Shown: one piece after another, positions 33,445 to 46,112 of the stretch
Layout of the letters: each line of letters opens with the position of its first letter
Numbering within the stretch: the stretch's first letter is position 1
From: Amylostereum areolatum
Taxonomy: Eukaryota > Basidiomycota > Agaricomycetes > Russulales > Stereaceae
Assembly: GCA_012932865.1 (NCBI GenBank)
Contig: SAXG01000119.1
Span: 19,990 to 83,989 of the forward strand
Reading direction: 5' to 3'
Length of the DNA: 64,000 bases
Position numbers and translations under genes: made by a program
The notes under the pieces: generated by a model
What the model saw: only the letters and a program-made list of their open reading frames with translations
What the model was told of the DNA's origin: nothing
Database searches by the model: none

Positions 33445-34244
33445 TAATCGTGAGGTGTTTGGCCTGTTAAGAAAAAATTATCAAGTCTGAGTCGTTGGTG
33501 GAAGAGGGGAGGGATCGTACCTGTGTCGAGAGATGACGAGAGCAGGGAAAGTCCTCGCTGATGATGCCCCCGGTGTGCTTATGACTTCAAGACCGAATAC
33601 ATGTGGCGATATAGAGTTTTTCAGGGTGTAGTGGAGCGCCAGGTTAAGGCGATAAGGTGGGCGTAGAGATTCGTCCCAATAGACTCGGAACTGAAGCGGA
33701 CAGTGGGCGTATCATCCGTGGCGGTGGAACTTCTACCGAACACATAAAAACACGGCAGAAGGGCAATGCTCTAGACACGTACCAGCCATCAGGGCTAGGT
33801 CCTTCAAGTTGAGGGAGAAGGGTATCTTGGGTTGAGAAGGAGGTGAGGAGCAGGTGAGGCGGGACACTGGTCCGACTCGTGGTCGAAGTTGTGATTTGCA
33901 TAAGAGCGCCAGCGGGACGGAAACCGCCAGATTGCGACCAAGTACGCTCATGCCGACCGACGACTACGGACCATTGTCAATTATGTTCCCTGCATAAAGA
34001 CTAGCAAACTTGCCAAGTCTTAGTCGATGATCCTCCTGGCTCCTTTCAGGATACGAGAGTCGAGACGGCTTGACTGATGGACAACGTCAAATGTAGAAAA
34101 TCGGACTCTGGAGTAGAACAAACAGATATGATTGCGCGGCCTAGGGTTGCGACGTGCTAATGCCGGCTCGCCTCAGGGACTGGTTGAGTCTACCATGCAG
34201 GCAAGCGCGAGTCGTGAGGGTTTTTTTCAGGTTCGGTCGCTGGG

Positions 34245-34261
34245 CTAACCCTAACCCTAAA
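34245..34261. repeat. short interstitial telomere-like tract
   Basis: CTAACCCTAACCCTAAA is 2.8 units of the TTAGGG-type fungal telomere repeat on the minus strand. It is too short to be a telomere. Confidence 0.6.
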
Positions 34262-34634
34262 CAGTGAGCAGAAGGAATTCTACGATGCAGCCACCGAGAC
34301 AGGAGACTGAGGCTGTCTGTATAGTTACCATGACTTGCACAATTCACGATGGTTAGGATTCAATATTCATCGCGAATACGATGCGTACGAATACCACCTC
34401 TACCCATCGCTATAGCGCCTTGCGACGTCCCGGTCATCATAGCCCATGACTTCGTGCGCATCTCCTCGCCCGGCTACGTGGTAGAAACTGCGTTGGATTT
34501 GCGTCGAAGTCATTACAAGGGAGAACCTTCATCAAAAGGAAACAAAGAAAGGAGAAAAAAAGACCCGTCGATAAATCAGTAGTAAAATATCGTATATCGT
34601 GAAAATACGTCAATGTACATGAGAACGCGAACGT

Positions 34635-34652
34635 GGGGGGGGGGGGGGGGGG
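34635..34652. repeat. homopolymer of 18 G
   Basis: An uninterrupted G run preceded by ACGT and followed by AGG. Length may be unreliable in any assembly. Confidence 0.9.
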
Positions 34653-34760
34653 AGGCATTATGAGACATGAACGAAGCGTGAAGGAGAGCAGGAAGGATGC
34701 GATGACAGATGCGACGATGCAGGGTGGAAATTGGCTGGCGAGAGGAAGTGGCGGTGGTGT

Positions 34761-34799
34761 GAATGGATGGAATGGATGGATGGATGGATCGGATGGATG
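34761..34799. repeat. ATGG tetranucleotide microsatellite
   Basis: About nine imperfect GGAT/ATGG units, with single-base interruptions. Confidence 0.8.
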
Positions 34800-34948
34800 C
34801 GGAGAGGGATGCACGATGCACGATGCAGAACGGAGGAGAAAATGCGACAAAACGAAACGAAACGACAGACGGAAGGATAAAAAGAGGTCCGACGAGCAGA
34901 GATATACACGGAAAATCAAGGTCCCAGGGAGCAGGCATATTTTACCAT

Positions 34949-37900
34949 CTAGACCCGCGCAGCAAACAGTGCTTTGAGCTCGTCGATGCACGCCACGCAC
35001 CTTGCGTGCACTTCCCTCGCATTGTGCAGCAACGGCCGGATGTTCTCGGGCGTCATAGCAAGCTTGGGGTCCGCTATGATTGTGCCCTCCGCGAAAAGCG
35101 GCTGAGGCGGCGCCGAGCGCACCGAGCCGGACTTGGTGCCCCGTCTGCTCCCGTGGCGATGTGGACTGGGACTGGAGCGCGCCTTCGCCTTGTTCTCCTG
35201 CGATCTGCGGGGCATCCCGGGTCGGTGGCCCTGCTGCTCCGCCTCGGAAACCTCCTCCACGTTCGACAGACGCGTCGGGCGGGTGAACGTTGCGGGAACA
35301 TGAGGCGGGATCGCGGACGCCACGGACGGCTGCGAGCGCGAGGCGGACAGGCTGCCTGAAGGGGAGTCCGCGCGAAGGGAGAGCGATGACTGCGAGGACA
35401 CCATTGCACCGACCATCCTCTTGGGCGTGATCGGACGTGGTTCTCCGCGATGAAGGTACGGGGACTTCGTCTTGCGCCCGCGAACGGTCGCCGTGCCGTC
35501 CTTGCTGAGGCCCAGCGCCGCCGCGGCAGCGTCCAGATCTTCCGCCGACTCCAAATGATCCCAGTCCTCTTCTTCTTCCCCGTCGACATGTCCCTCCCTG
35601 CTCCCCTGCTCCGATCCGCTGCTGTACATGTGCGCGTCTTGTGGAGGCGGAGGAAGCTTAGGAAGTTGCGTTGGATCCATCGTCGGCGACGGCTTGGTCT
35701 TCTGCGTGAAGCGGAAGATCGACGCGATCGACGGCCGTCGTGGAGATTTGTGCGTGAACGAGGACGAGGTGCCGTATGGTGGGGACGCCGCGCGCATGGA
35801 CGCCACTGAATCCGGCCCCGCGCTCGTCTTCGCCCGCCGCCGCCCTTGCGAAAGCTGACGAGGCCGCGGAAGGCCGTGGCCATCCAGCGACGAGTCCGTG
35901 CTCACCGACGCCGAGGACATCATCTGCGAGATGGGCGAGTGTCGACTGTGGCCTCCGCTCGCGAGGGACTTGAGCATGTCCCGAATCCCGCGCATGCCCA
36001 GACGGCTACTTCTGCGCTTCTTGGTGGGAGACGAATTGGAAGGCTGCGACTCCTCCGAGGGAAGGGTGATGGTGCTGCTCATTGCGTCGCCCCACTTCCA
36101 GTTGCGATTGACCATGATCTCCTCTGGGATTTGGGGCTCGCCCGCGGTCGAAGGGTCCCGGTTGAGCATCTCCTTCAATAACCCGAGCTGCCGTTGGCTG
36201 AGGTCGTTGCGTCCTGTTGACGCACGCCAGCCTAACGGAGGAGACGCTAGGGGAGGGCCGGATACCGATGAAATGACTGGTGGAAGTTGCTCGTCTCCTG
36301 CGAGGGTGACGGCGCGCTCTCGATTCTTGCGCCCAGTATGCGAATCATAGGTTTTGTCGGGTGCAGACATTGTTGATGGAGGTGGCGGCGACATTGGGAC
36401 TGAGGTACCGCCACCTAGTTCGATAAGGAGCTCTGCGCACTCCCATGAAATCTTGTACTTGGCTTCTATTATATAGAAGGAAGAAGCGAAATGTTGGCGG
36501 GAGTCTGGAACGGGGCTCGGGCTAGCGTTGGAGCGTGCGCGAGACCGTGGCCGAGGAAGGTTGAAGATGATAGGCGATGTTGCTCGAGACGGCGGTTGGG
36601 ACTCTCGGATGCCATCGGCGATAGCTTGCTCAGCGTCCTGGACCAAGGACTGGTAGATGGCTTGAAGCTCCTTCAGGCCTGGAAACGGAAGTTTCAACAT
36701 AAACGACCAAACGGAAAGAAAGAGACGAACGTACGTTCGATACCAGCCGCGAACTCGCGAACCATCCCTAGGTCTCGCTTGATGCCAACTTGAGCTTGAC
36801 TGATTCGCGCTGGTATCTTGAGATCGCCCAGCGAGTTACGCCGAGGAACGATGACTACAGACGTAGTGCTTGGTGCTTGGGTCGACCGTCCCAAAGACGC
36901 GGACTGTGGCGATCCTGTGGCCTTCGTAGGCGACGTCTTTGGCGTGTTCACGGATTCCAACGACGGCCGCAGAAGCAGCGACTCGATCATCGCAGGCTCT
37001 TCGGATGACCCTTCTGGTGGATGATGCGTCTTGGAGCCAGCGTGTGGGGGGGAAGGTGGCTGAAGTTCTATAGGCGGGAGTAGTTGTGCAGAAAGGTTGG
37101 GGGTTATTGGGGGAAGTTGAGGGAGAGAATCTGGAGGCTCAAAAGAATGTTCTTCGGGTGTGTCCACAGTTTCTGCCAAAGTTGCCGTGCTCTTATTTCG
37201 CTTATGCTTGGGTCGACCTGCGACGAGACTGAGGCGCCGCATCCCGTTGATGAACCCCCGATGACCGTCAGGATCCCCGTCCTTGTCCTTTTCTTTATCC
37301 CTCTCCTTCTCCCTCTCCTTCGCCGCCTCCTTGCCTTTAGCATGCTTGCTCACGTCATCCGTGCTCGTCGAAAACGTTGATCGTGACGCTGATCGACCGA
37401 CGGTCATCACGCCATGGGATGTTTGCCTCGGGACCATCGGCTTCCCCGCGGGGACCTGCATCGACGAAGGCCGCCTCGGTCTCGGAGAAGGCGGGGGTGT
37501 GCCTTCAGAGAGTGAGCCCGGCGTGTCCGGTCGACTGCCCAGGACCGACGCGATCTTCTTCCCAGGCTTGGTGGGTGAATCAAAGTTGGTGGAGAATGTC
37601 TTGAGACGGCCGATGCTCCGCTCGTGCCTCAGGTCTAATGCGTCGGATGCTGGCGGGGAGCCCGACGCCGACTCAGCCCCATGCCCGCCAGAGCCCCGAA
37701 AAAACCAATTGCTGCTGGCCTTGGAGGAAGGAGAGGAAGAAGAATGCCCTTGTTGGGGGTGATGTTGGAGGGAGTTGGAATTGGACGCGCGCGGAGTGGC
37801 CTCTTTGCTCGTGTCTTCCTGTTGGATGACCTCCGCGGGACCGGTGCTCATGCGCTTGCGGCCCGCTCGCCATTTCTTGACAGAGCCGATACGGGAGAGG

Positions 37901-38945
37901 AGGGGCGTTTTGGTGGACATGGAAGTGTCGGCTAAGGAAGTGTCCGGTTGGGGATCGGGCGGGGTGGGAGGCGTTGGGATTTCTGGAATGTCTCGCGTGC
38001 GCTCCAGGAGTTCGAACACATTGGTATCGGGCGGCCGGGACTTCTTCCGGAGCCTTCGCCTTTCACGGTGGATTGGGGGGCTTGGGGGGAGCATGGCAAG
38101 CGCCGAGTTGCTGCCCGCTCGAAGGGGCAGGTGGGAAGCCGATGAGTAAGCAACGGAGTCCCTGCCAGAGGGAATGGAGAATGCGGAAAGGGTAGGGGAG
38201 CGAGGAAATGGTTCTGAAGGGTTCGGTGTGAGAGACGGTGGCAAAGGCGGGACCGGTGGCGGCGGGGTGTATTTTGCGAAGATGGCCCGCCTTGAGCGCG
38301 CGGTGACGGTCTTGTCCTCCTCCTGGTCCGCAAATCCCAGCCCATCTTCTTCATCCGACGAGTCCCAGCCGTTGTTGCGCTGCTGTGACGTATGCTCCTC
38401 CGTGTCCTTGTCCTCCTCAAAATCCTCGTCCCAATTCTCCGGCTCCTGCGTCACCTGCGGGAGCTTCGACACGGCCCTGCGAGACCGCACGGAGTCTCCA
38501 CGATGAGAAGAAGGATGCCGTTGGGCGGGCGAATCCGCCTTATCCTCGAAATCGTCGTCCCAATTCTCCGCTGCCGAGCTCGTGGCGGTCGCATGTTTCG
38601 GCGGCGTGGATGGCCCCGGTTCGGCCCATGACTGGAGTTGTGCGTGTGTAACGCTGGTGTTGGCGGACGAGAGCTCTTCAGGTCTGATCGATATGTCTGC
38701 TTCGGCGCGCCTGCGCTCACCAGCAGGCGCCGCCCACTGTGACTGACTCGTGCTCGACGCCCGGGGTTTTGTTCGCGCTTTGTTGTCTCCGCCCGGCTGA
38801 AAAACAAAGTCGTCGTCCCAGTTCTCTGTATTGCACATGAAAGGGAGGCGAAGACGGGTCGAATCAGCACCACGCCAACCGCGCGCTGGAAGCAAGCCGC
38901 AATGAAAAACGCACCTGTGCCGTTCGATAGTTGTAGGGCGGTCAT
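34949..38945 (-). CDS. Byr4/Bfa1-like septation regulator, large low-complexity protein
   Basis: Three exons (38945-38915, 38825-36735, 36678-34949) give 1283 residues. The N-terminus opens MTALQLSNGTENWDDDF. The ENWD[DE]DF motif recurs twice more in the first 160 residues (AAENWDDDFEDK, PENWDEDFEEDK). Such repeats are characteristic, to my knowledge, of Byr4/Bfa1. That protein forms with Cdc16/Bub2 the GTPase-activating complex that holds back the septation initiation/mitotic exit network at the spindle pole body. Most of the chain is disordered and rich in Ser/Pro/Arg. Two conserved-looking helical parts remain: REFAAGIERLKELQAIYQSL at the exon 2/3 junction, and YKISWECAELLIELGGG. The last 60 residues (PENIRPLLHNAREVHARCVA) are also ordered. 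The motif supports the call; overall similarity cannot be measured here. Confidence 0.65.
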
Positions 38946-40456
38946 GAGAGAGCGAGCAGGTTGGACGCGACGTCGGACGTCGCGTCTTGGGTATTTGCTG
39001 TAACAGCAAGGGAATGGGGAGAAAAGGAGGATGCGATGGTTTGTTCTCGGGTATTTGTGTGGTCGTCGTTCAAAGTCGAAGCGCTTGTTGCCTCTGCTAC
39101 AGTCTGCTTATGTCATCCCCCCCTACGTGCCTTCCCCCGCCCGTGCGGCCGCGCCAACCGTGACATGGTTTGTTCTTCTCCGAGGACAATATCCAGCTGC
39201 AGCGGTCCCTTTCCACGATACCGAGACCGAGGATATCACACAACGGCTCAAGTGCTCATACATCGCTTCGGTGGAAGGCTGGCTGAATTATGGTCCTCAT
39301 GATGCACTGACAAGGGGCGGCAACTTCAGGTAGTATTCGAACCAACGGCCGACGTTTGAAGGTATAACGTCTGTCTCCAATTTTTTTCTCTCCTCCCTCT
39401 CAGGCCAATGATGTTTCTCGAGAAGTAAAACAGCCGACTAAGCAACTCCGTCGCCACGACGTCGACTTGCCGTCTCAAGCGCACTAACCACTTACAGAAG
39501 ATGGCGCTGTTCGACTCTTCATCTCTTAGAGGACTACGCACGTCATCGCGTTATCTCTATGTAGAGGGTATGTAATATGAACGCCTTGGAATTAATCGAC
39601 GCGCTATTCTGACCATCAGAATTTGGAACGTGCGAGAAAGTCTATCTTTTCTCCTCCACCCCGCCACGTCCTCCCTATGTTATCTGCCACTGATAGGTTG
39701 CGTTTCAAAAATGCGGAAGATACATACCGACCACCACGCTCTTCTCGAAATCAGTGCGACGCGTAGGACATGGCCGTCCTTCCCGGGCTCGCCATCACCA
39801 ACCTTACTATCTGCACACTCGCGTCGTCACGAACCATTGCGAAGGTCGGGCAGGTGCGTGTAGTTTCAATGGTTTCGTACGACCGCTGTGCTGATAGTCT
39901 CCCCAAGAATTCTATAGAAAACCCACCATCATGTACCGAACGCCCAGTCGTAATCCAGAAGCTTCGTCCCAGAATTCGAACTCCCATGTGTGCCGATGTC
40001 GCTACTAAGTAGTGCTTCGGTGAGCATGCAATATGCATTCTGCCGCACTCGCTGGTTTTAATTGTTGCCTCTGAACCTCGCCTTCTTCAACTGTGTATTG
40101 ATCATAGATGCTGTGCTATTTGCGTCGCCACTCTCACACAGACATTCTTTTACGCATTCTCGCGTCTCATCTGGGCTCCTAGTACCGCACCGGGGGCTCT
40201 TTGATTGAACTTCTTGTTTGTTCTAACGTTTCAGGCCGCGTTTTATCACACGGCCGATCATTCTATCTCTATCATGAGATAGGGAAAGGACGGCCACCGT
40301 GACTTCATGCATGACTTTGGTGACCAATTTGATCTGCGAACATGTCCCCGATAACTAGCATCGGCGCTGGGACACATATAACACCGTGTCAACCGACAGC
40401 GCCCCACACCTAATCCTTACACCTCTCAACACCCACACTTGGTTCGACTAGCGACG
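38946..40456. other. long intergenic stretch
   Basis: Promoter side of the Byr4-like gene, then about 1.4 kb without a supported gene. ATAGGTTG[CT]G-type words near 39695 recur near 42278, so part may be decayed flanking sequence of the membrane-protein tandem array. Confidence 0.4.
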
Positions 40457-42125
40457 ATGGTCAGCATAAACTGGCACGACCCGGCGGTCATAACTGCCGA
40501 CTTCGGTGCGTGCTTCTCTTTTCCTGAGCTTTACACACCCTGATCGTCAGCATGTTATAGAGACCTTCATCAGGCTCCAACATGTCGTCGGCGGTATCTA
40601 CATGTAGAACTCTTATTATTCCCTCTCGACGGCAGGCTTACCACGCGCTCGTCGTAGATGGGAGTTCGTCAACACCCTTAACTACGACTGGTCGTATGTC
40701 ATTGGAGAACGGCCGTGGACATGGACCATGTGGGAAAGTCGGCCCACCATGTCCCCCCCCCCCTCCCCCATCCCGCTGACGCGAATATTCATAGATTTAC
40801 GAAGGGTGTCGTCTCAGCATTCTGGCATCCGTGATCATCATATTCATCGGTTTCGATTCCACATCTGAAATCAACTGTGAAGTCGGTCATGGTGTTTTTT
40901 AGTCCTCGTCGAACGTGTGCTGACTACACCCGCGGTGGGTTTTAGGCCTGGAGCAAACTCATATTTGTGCGTTGTTCTTGTGGATGCGACGGGAAGTGCC
41001 CGAGTGCTGATCGTGCCATCGCAGATATTCCCTTACCTGGGTGTACTATTCGCCTCTATCCTGATGGGTGTTCGCGGGCATGTCGTCCCTACTTTCGACC
41101 AGCCGTTGACGTACAAGTAACTTCACATTTTTAGCATCGCGATCTGGAATCGCAACATATACGTCATTGGGCTCACGGCGTTAGTCCTGCTCGCGCAAGT
41201 CGGTGTCCTCGTTCGCAGTTCGTATCCACTTATCTTCCTGCCGACTGCCACTAACTTCACACCCAGGTGTCGTTGTTGTAAGTCATGGCACGACGTCCAA
41301 CAGTCTATAGACACATTTATGTCTACCTCAGGCTAGTGCAAAATGGGATCCTTCCAGCAACACGTGCTTCACCGAGGACACTGCCCACAGCCTCCCCGTC
41401 ATGTCCACAACGCTCGCGTCTGACGTCGTGCTGCTTCTCTGCATGTTCACCGGGCTCCTGCGTCATCGCGAGGCTCGGGGGTTTGGCATGTGCCGACTTT
41501 TGTGGAACCAAGTACGTCTGGTTCTACATTGGTGATACCTCGTCGACTAACATGGCCCGTTAGGGACTGGTTTGGATCGCGGCCGCTGTCGTCGCTGAGG
41601 TGCCCACCGTGGTGCGTGCGCCGATTGTACGACGTCATACGGTGCGTTAAAACCGTATCCTAGGTGTTTTTGATATTGGATCTCAATGGTACGTCGCACC
41701 CATCCCTTCTCTTCCTCATCCGATGGTCATGCAACCATCTCAGACGCGTACAACCTGGTGAGCTTCTTTCGCGCTGAAGATAGTATTGGATGGAGGGACT
41801 TACAAACTTCGCGCGCTGGAAGATGTTCCAACCATCCGAAAGTAAATCCATTCTTGATCGACATATACGTGTGCTTACGACCCGATTTCCTGTTTATCAG
41901 TGATAATACTGTATGTTTCTCCTGCGATTATCGTCACGGCGTATCCTGCTTACGACGCGACCTAGGGCCATCGCGGCGACGAGCATGTACCGTACTCTGA
42001 CAAATTTCGTATCAGGGTGCGTCGCACGGTACCACTGGGCAGCTCAGATACTGACCACAGCGTTCAGTCGCATCGAATGGACGTTCACGGAAGGTCCTGC
42101 AATTCGCCATCAAGGCCTGAAATAA
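40457..42125 (+). pseudogene. tandem membrane-protein gene, copy 1, with damaged splice site
   Basis: First of three tandem copies of an orphan multi-span membrane protein common in mushrooms. The exons can be followed: MVSINWHDPAVITADF, then GGIYIWEFVNTLNYDWSYVI, IYEGCRLSILASVIIIFIG, IFPYLGVLFASILMGVR and AIWNRNIYVIGL. After these come VVLLLCMFTGLLRHREARGF and GLVWIAAAVVAEVPTV, and the copy ends RIEWTFTEGPAIRHQGLK. The donor after WTWTMW is GA (40734-40735) where copy 3 has GTAAGT and copy 2 GCAAGT. GA is not a usable donor, so this copy is probably dead or spliced elsewhere. A second intron begins GC (41078-41079). An 11-base microexon lies at 41267-41277. Function unknown. Confidence 0.6.
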
Positions 42126-43007
42126 CGCGTCGCGCTTGTGCGTCCGTGCCGAAGTAGGATGCTAGTGAGAGAAAGGAGGTCACAGTGGCGCTAAACGATC
42201 CCCTACTATTATATTTCCGATGACGTTGTGCGCTACTCATGCTCACTTTCTCACATAACTATCCATTTGTGATGATAGGTTGTGCTTCAAACGGGACACC
42301 CCTCAATCGACCCTTACGCGTCCACCGTGACTCTAAATATATCCGATAAAACGCGACCGCCCTTCTCGTCATAGATTCATCCGTGCTCTCAGTCTCACTC
42401 CATCGCTGGTCAATGATGTCAGCCATATAGGTGCGATGTGTTTACCAACGTCATCTAACCGTTGCGCTGACGGTTTCCCAAAGCAGGCGTAACGAAGGAG
42501 AAACCGTCATCGCCCAACGGATGCTGGATGGCAGATGTCCATAACTTTCGTCCTGGCATTCCCGAAGCACATGCGGAACAAATATCCAGTCGACATTTAA
42601 GACAAGAACACATCCCATCACGCCGTCTACGCATGGTAACGGGTTGAGCGACTCTCGATTTACTTTTCAGTCAGGCATGGCCAACCAATCAGTGTTTCAG
42701 AAACCCAAGACTATATTGTACGCACAGCCTTTCCTTTCTTCCTGTCAATGGTGTAGCCTCGATGCGGCGTCTCACTGCCGAGCTGCCCACTTTCTATTCG
42801 CACGATCATTATGTAAACCCTCCCCTATCTCCATGAAGCACAGAAAGGAAAGACTTGCCATGAACTCGTCCTTGGTGATCAATCGCGACTCGCTTCCATC
42901 GATTCTTAGAACTGCGGCACTGGGATACATACTCTTATAATGCGTTGTCGGATGGTAGCCTCCCTGGATCAACCCTGGACCTCGGTAGCACCCCCCACAC
43001 CTCTCGA
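42126..43007. other. intergenic within the tandem array
   Basis: 882 bases between copies 1 and 2. One 98-codon plus-strand frame (42644-42940) has no support. Some words resemble the region upstream of copy 1. Confidence 0.4.
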
Positions 43008-44763
43008 ATGCCTAACTGGAAGGATCCGGCGTTTGTGGCTGCTGACTTCAGTGCGTCCAATACATATGCTCTGCATCACACTCTGACCGTCAGTGTCGCG
43101 TTTCAGACGTCTTCACCAAGCTTCAACACCTTGTGATAGGCATTTACATGTAAGTCTCTTCATAATCCTTCTACATGGTGAACAGATCTCACGCGTGTAG
43201 ATGGGAATTTGTGACCGCTCTTCGCTACGATTGGTCGTATGTCACTGGAAAACGGTCATGGAGATGGACCATGTGGGCAAGTCAACGCACCTTTTTCTCG
43301 CGCTCACCCGGCTAACTTGAAGGCTCATAGTTGTATGAAGGTTGCCGCCTGGGCGTGCTAGCCGCCTCGATTAATGCATTTGTCGGCTTTGACTCCGCGT
43401 CTGTACTCAACTGCACAGTCAGTGTCCTTCTCATACTCGCTAGTAAATGAAATGTGTGCTCAATAGCACACTGCACGTTTTAGATCTGGGTTAGGCTCAC
43501 GTTCGTGAGTCGCCCCCGAAAGCGACGACGGATTGTTAAGTGCTGACCGTGCGCAGATACTTCCTTACATAGCCGAGATATTCGCCTCCGCTTTGATAGC
43601 TGTTCGCGCGCATGTTATCCCTGCTTTCTGTGCTGCTGACTCGCCATTAACCCGATGCTTATCACCAGTGTTGCGATCTGGAATCGCAATGTTTACATCA
43701 TTGGGCTGACAACGTCAGCCCTAGTTGCTCAGCTCGGCGTCCTCATCCATAGTTCGTACCCTGAACATATTCCTACTGATGTCCATTTATACCGAGCCTA
43801 GGCGCCGTTATTGTGAGCTCATTGGGTACAGTTTAGCAGCCCGTCATATTGATCGTACTTCGTCTAGGCAAAGGCCAATTCTTTAGGAACTGCATGTTCC
43901 ACGAAGGGCACGATCCACATCCTCCCTGTGGTGGTCACAACACTTACGTCTGATGTCGTACTGTTTCTTTGTATGTTTACGGGACTCTTGCGGCATCGCG
44001 AAGCTCGGAATTTTGGTGTTTGTCGCTTTCTATGGAACCAGGTAATTGTCTCTTTATATTGGTAGTACGTAGTGCTCGCTGACTTATGGGGGTAGGGGCT
44101 GATTTGGATCGCTGCCGCCGTTGTAGCTGAAATAGCCCCCGTGGTACGTACATGTTTAGTGTGTCACCTGTGTGACAGGACACAGTGCCAACGCAGTACG
44201 CTGATGTTGTATTTTAGGTGTTTTTGGGATTAGATCTGAACGGTGGGTTATTATCATACCTTCACATCCTAATTTTGAGGTGCATACAACTATCTCAGAC
44301 GCATTCAACTTGGTAAGCTTTATCCATGCCGGTGGACCCCGATTGCAGGAGTTACGACTTACACTTGTCGCGTGCTAAAAGATGTTTCAACCGTCGGAAA
44401 GTAAGTTCGCCATATGTTCATAGTTGCACTTGTTCTAAAGCCTCCCCTGTTAGTGATTATTCTGTAGGTTTTTGCCGCGGTCAGGGAAGTACTACTCATG
44501 CCATTTGGTCGCAGTTCCATCGCGGCGACGAGCATGTACCGTGGCCTGACGAACTTCGTGTCAGGGTGCGTGGAATTTTGCGCGTGATCACCGTGGTTTT
44601 GCCTTCAGGTTTGTTTTAGGCAGTAGCTTGACTGCTAACCATAATATTCTTTAGTCGGATTGAGTGGTCATCTACGGACGACCCCAGGATTCACCGGCGA
44701 GACCTGGAACCGGTCAGCGCAATTCGGTTCGCGAGCCTCCGAGCACCAGGCGAGGACAAGTGA
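43008..44763 (+). CDS. tandem multi-span membrane protein, copy 2
   Basis: Starts MPNWKDPAFVAADF and continues IGIYIWEFVTALRYDWSYV. The exons then give LYEGCRLGVLAASINAFVGF, IWVRLTF, AEIFASALIAVRA, AIWNRNVYIIGLTTSALVAQ, VVLFLCMFTGLLRHREARNF and GLIWIAAAVVAEIAPV. The end is SIAATSMYRGLTNFVSG and a unique tail. Six or seven hydrophobic spans are expected. The frame is intact if two introns with GC donors are accepted (GCAAGT at 43277; GCATGT at 43610). GC-AG introns are a known minor class, and GCAAGT is their best consensus. The microexon 43802-43812 (11 bases) keeps frame. Joining near the 3' end is uncertain. No domain name or function is known to me. Confidence 0.6.
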
Positions 44764-46112
44764 GAAAAAGTTGGTACATTGTAGCGGAATCGACGTTCTC
44801 AGCCCGCCGTTCTCGACCACGGCCATACTACATAGACCCTATAGCCATTGTCGTCGTAGGAATTAGGGCGCGCTGCAGCCTCAGGCCAGTGGAACGACGA
44901 TTGATATAATTTATCCAAAAAATCCAACTGGTAGTGCATTCGTTCCACCAGAAGCTGTGGGACCTGCTCGAAGGCATCGTTTCGATGGCACTGGTGATTA
45001 TCGAGCGTAGTCTGAGCTTGAAGGTTAGTTCGGTGAGGGTAATCGGAAAGATATGTTGACGAGTATGTATTACATAAATCGGTCCGAGTCACCGAATCCT
45101 GTTACTCCGAGTCGGCGTGCGGCACTTCGACTGGCGACTGCTCTCTCGATTCAGGTTGTCTCGCGATCTCAGGCTGGACTGCAGTACGTTGGCACAGACC
45201 ACCATGTGCTATCAGCGTATATGTAACGTGCATCAAAATGCCCTTTGAAGCCACTCAAAATTCGAGGTATCTGCGCGGTGTTATTTAGGATCCACGACGA
45301 GTCAACTCCTCGGACCAAACTCGGACCTTGCCACCACGACCCGCAGACGAGGTAACTCCTGGTAACTCGCACAGGACACTGACCAAGACTGACCATCATG
45401 TGTACTTCGTAACTTTTTATTCAGGTTCGTGATGGAATCGGTACGTGCATCACTGCTGACGCGCTCTTTTTTCGGCTCCGAGTTCATCTTGTCGTCTTAG
45501 CAAAGTTCGTGCTGGACCCATAGTAAAGTTGAAGGCAAAACCTCAGAAGACGTTAGCATCATTCCAGCGAGTCCGAAAACTGTAGACTGATTTTGCGTAT
45601 GCACGCTCGCACACTCGGCTAACAATTCTTGCTCATCGACCGGCCACGTTGTGCGCAATTGGTACTTATCATCATTGAACACAGCTGCAGCCCAGAAGGG
45701 CAATCCCGATATGTTGTCCAGCTTCCAAGGTAAGCGGAGGAACACCGCCTAGAACTCTCGAAGCAGATGCCACTGGAATGATGTACTTCGAAAAGAGGAA
45801 CTACCTTGTCTCATAGGCTTGGCTTCGTAGCGCCCGCAGGCTGAAAAGCAATGTCCGCGACCAGGCTTTCTTTGGGACGGAAATGCACATATGCCGAGTC
45901 GGAGCTTCTAGGGGAACGTGTGAGCATTGACCATCTCAACAGCGTGGGTTTCGTATCACGTCGGATCTCGAAGAGCGTCTGCGATGGAGGAGATGGCCCA
46001 CCACGGACGAATCTTCCGACGTCACCGGAACTTGCTTCAGCAGATTGTGCTGGAGGGATACATATAATGGCATACCTGACCTGCGTATCGGAGACACCTC
46101 TCATTAGCCAAG
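44764..46112. other. intergenic within the tandem array
   Basis: Two minus-strand frames (45497-45745, 45811-46119) read as fairly protein-like (NISGLPFWAAAVFNDD; DSAYVHFRPKESLVADIAF). They may be remnants of an inserted gene, but I recognise no family and cannot join them. Confidence 0.35.

Larger units (their letters stand above)
33445..34948. other. intergenic, repeat-bearing
   Basis: No supported gene. It contains a telomere-like tract, a homopolymer and a tetranucleotide repeat, listed separately. Confidence 0.5.
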
